A stretch of 6,143 nucleotides of DNA from Candidatus Rokuibacteriota bacterium (lineage in GTDB: Bacteria > Methylomirabilota > Methylomirabilia > Rokubacteriales > CSP1-6). The stretch covers positions 1 through 6,143 of the forward strand of contig JACQCL010000121.1 of NCBI GenBank assembly GCA_016201645.1, written 5' to 3'. Of the stretch, positions 5,868 through 6,143 are shown piece by piece (the first letter of the stretch is position 1; each line of letters starts with the position of its first letter). The position numbers were made by a program, and so were the translations under genes. Under the pieces are notes generated by a model. The model was given only the letters and a program-made list of their open reading frames with translations. It searched no databases and was not told the origin of the DNA.

Positions 5868-6143
5868 CTAGAGAGTTTTTGACTCGACCGCGGCGCCGTC
5901 AAAGAGTTCGCGCCGCTGAAGAGCGCGCTGGAATTTCAGGTACTCCCCCTTCGTCATCCGCGGCTTCGAGGATCGGAGGATGTCCCGGGCGAGCGCGGCG
6001 CCGTCCCAGAGGAGGTCCACCGCGGAGAGGGCGAGCGCCTTGGCGGGCGCCACATAGGCGAAGGCCGGATCGGCGATCTCAAAGTCGGCGGCGTGATGGC
6101 CGCCCCTCACCCCGCCCATGTAGGGCTGCAGCACCGGCATCAC
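5868..6143 (-). CDS. C-terminal part of a probable M20-type amidohydrolase/peptidase (cut by window end)
   Basis: The last 91 codons of a minus-strand gene run into the right edge, so the true start lies outside the window. The fragment carries QPYMGGVRGGHHAADFEIAD (6-25), then AYVAPAKALALSAVDLLWDG (29-48), and a tail PRMTKGEYLKF (61-71). From memory this Gly/His-rich loop, followed by the AKALALSAVDLL helix and the KP-x-MTK-x-EYL tail, resembles the C-terminus of M20-family amidohydrolases (AbgB/peptidase-like). Those are binuclear-metal enzymes that hydrolyse amides or small peptides. The catalytic core is not visible, so the family is inferred from the end only. It ends with TAG at 5868-5870, 6 nt before the binding-protein gene, and is the most upstream visible gene of the cluster. 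Confidence 0.6.
   Translation of the reverse strand: MMPVLQPYMGGVRGGHHAADFEIADPAFAYVAPAKALALSAVDLLWDGAALARDILRSSKPRMTKGEYLKFQRALQRRELFDGAAVESKTL

Overview
This window is a GC-rich bacterial fragment (clearly above 60% G+C by eye). It is almost fully coding and dominated by one minus-strand gene cluster read from right to left. No RNA gene, CRISPR array, insertion sequence, phage gene or origin is visible. The strong GC bias, GTG starts overlapping stops, and the signal-less BtuF-like protein would fit a soil or subsurface lineage such as Rokubacteria/Methylomirabilota. That assignment is an impression, not a demonstrated placement.

Layout in transcription order on the minus strand: (1) the C-terminal 91 residues of a probable M20-type amidohydrolase/peptidase, cut by the window end (5868-6143); (2) a BtuF/FecB-fold substrate-binding-type protein with no signal peptide (5058-5861), only 6 nt downstream; (3) a 136-nt gap (4922-5057), the only sizeable non-coding gap within the cluster, holding a weak promoter candidate and a clear ribosome binding site; (4) tldD (3437-4921) and pmbA/tldE (2096-3430), 6 nt apart, encoding the two subunits of the TldD/TldE metalloprotease; (5) a TatD-family metal-dependent hydrolase (1289-2074), 21 nt further on; (6) an alpha/beta hydrolase (582-1292), whose GTG start overlaps the TatD stop as GTGA; (7) a two-repeat TPR protein (262-585), whose GTG start again overlaps the preceding stop as GTGA. 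A short palindrome follows the last gene.

The left edge (3-149) appears to hold the last 48 codons of an unidentified plus-strand gene that converges on the cluster. The 150-261 gap is visibly more AT-rich than the operon.

Functionally, the cluster joins several hydrolases (M20-like, TldD/TldE, TatD-like, alpha/beta) with a small TPR scaffold and a probably cytoplasmic ligand-binding protein. TldD/TldE degrades unfolded peptides or trims RiPP precursors in characterised systems. No RiPP precursor or modification enzyme is visible here, so a housekeeping peptide-processing role is more likely than a specialised natural-product role. I do not see convincing evidence for a wholly new system. 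The most unusual points are the signal-less binding protein, the variant TatD active-site loop, and the tight chain of hydrolases ending in a TPR protein.
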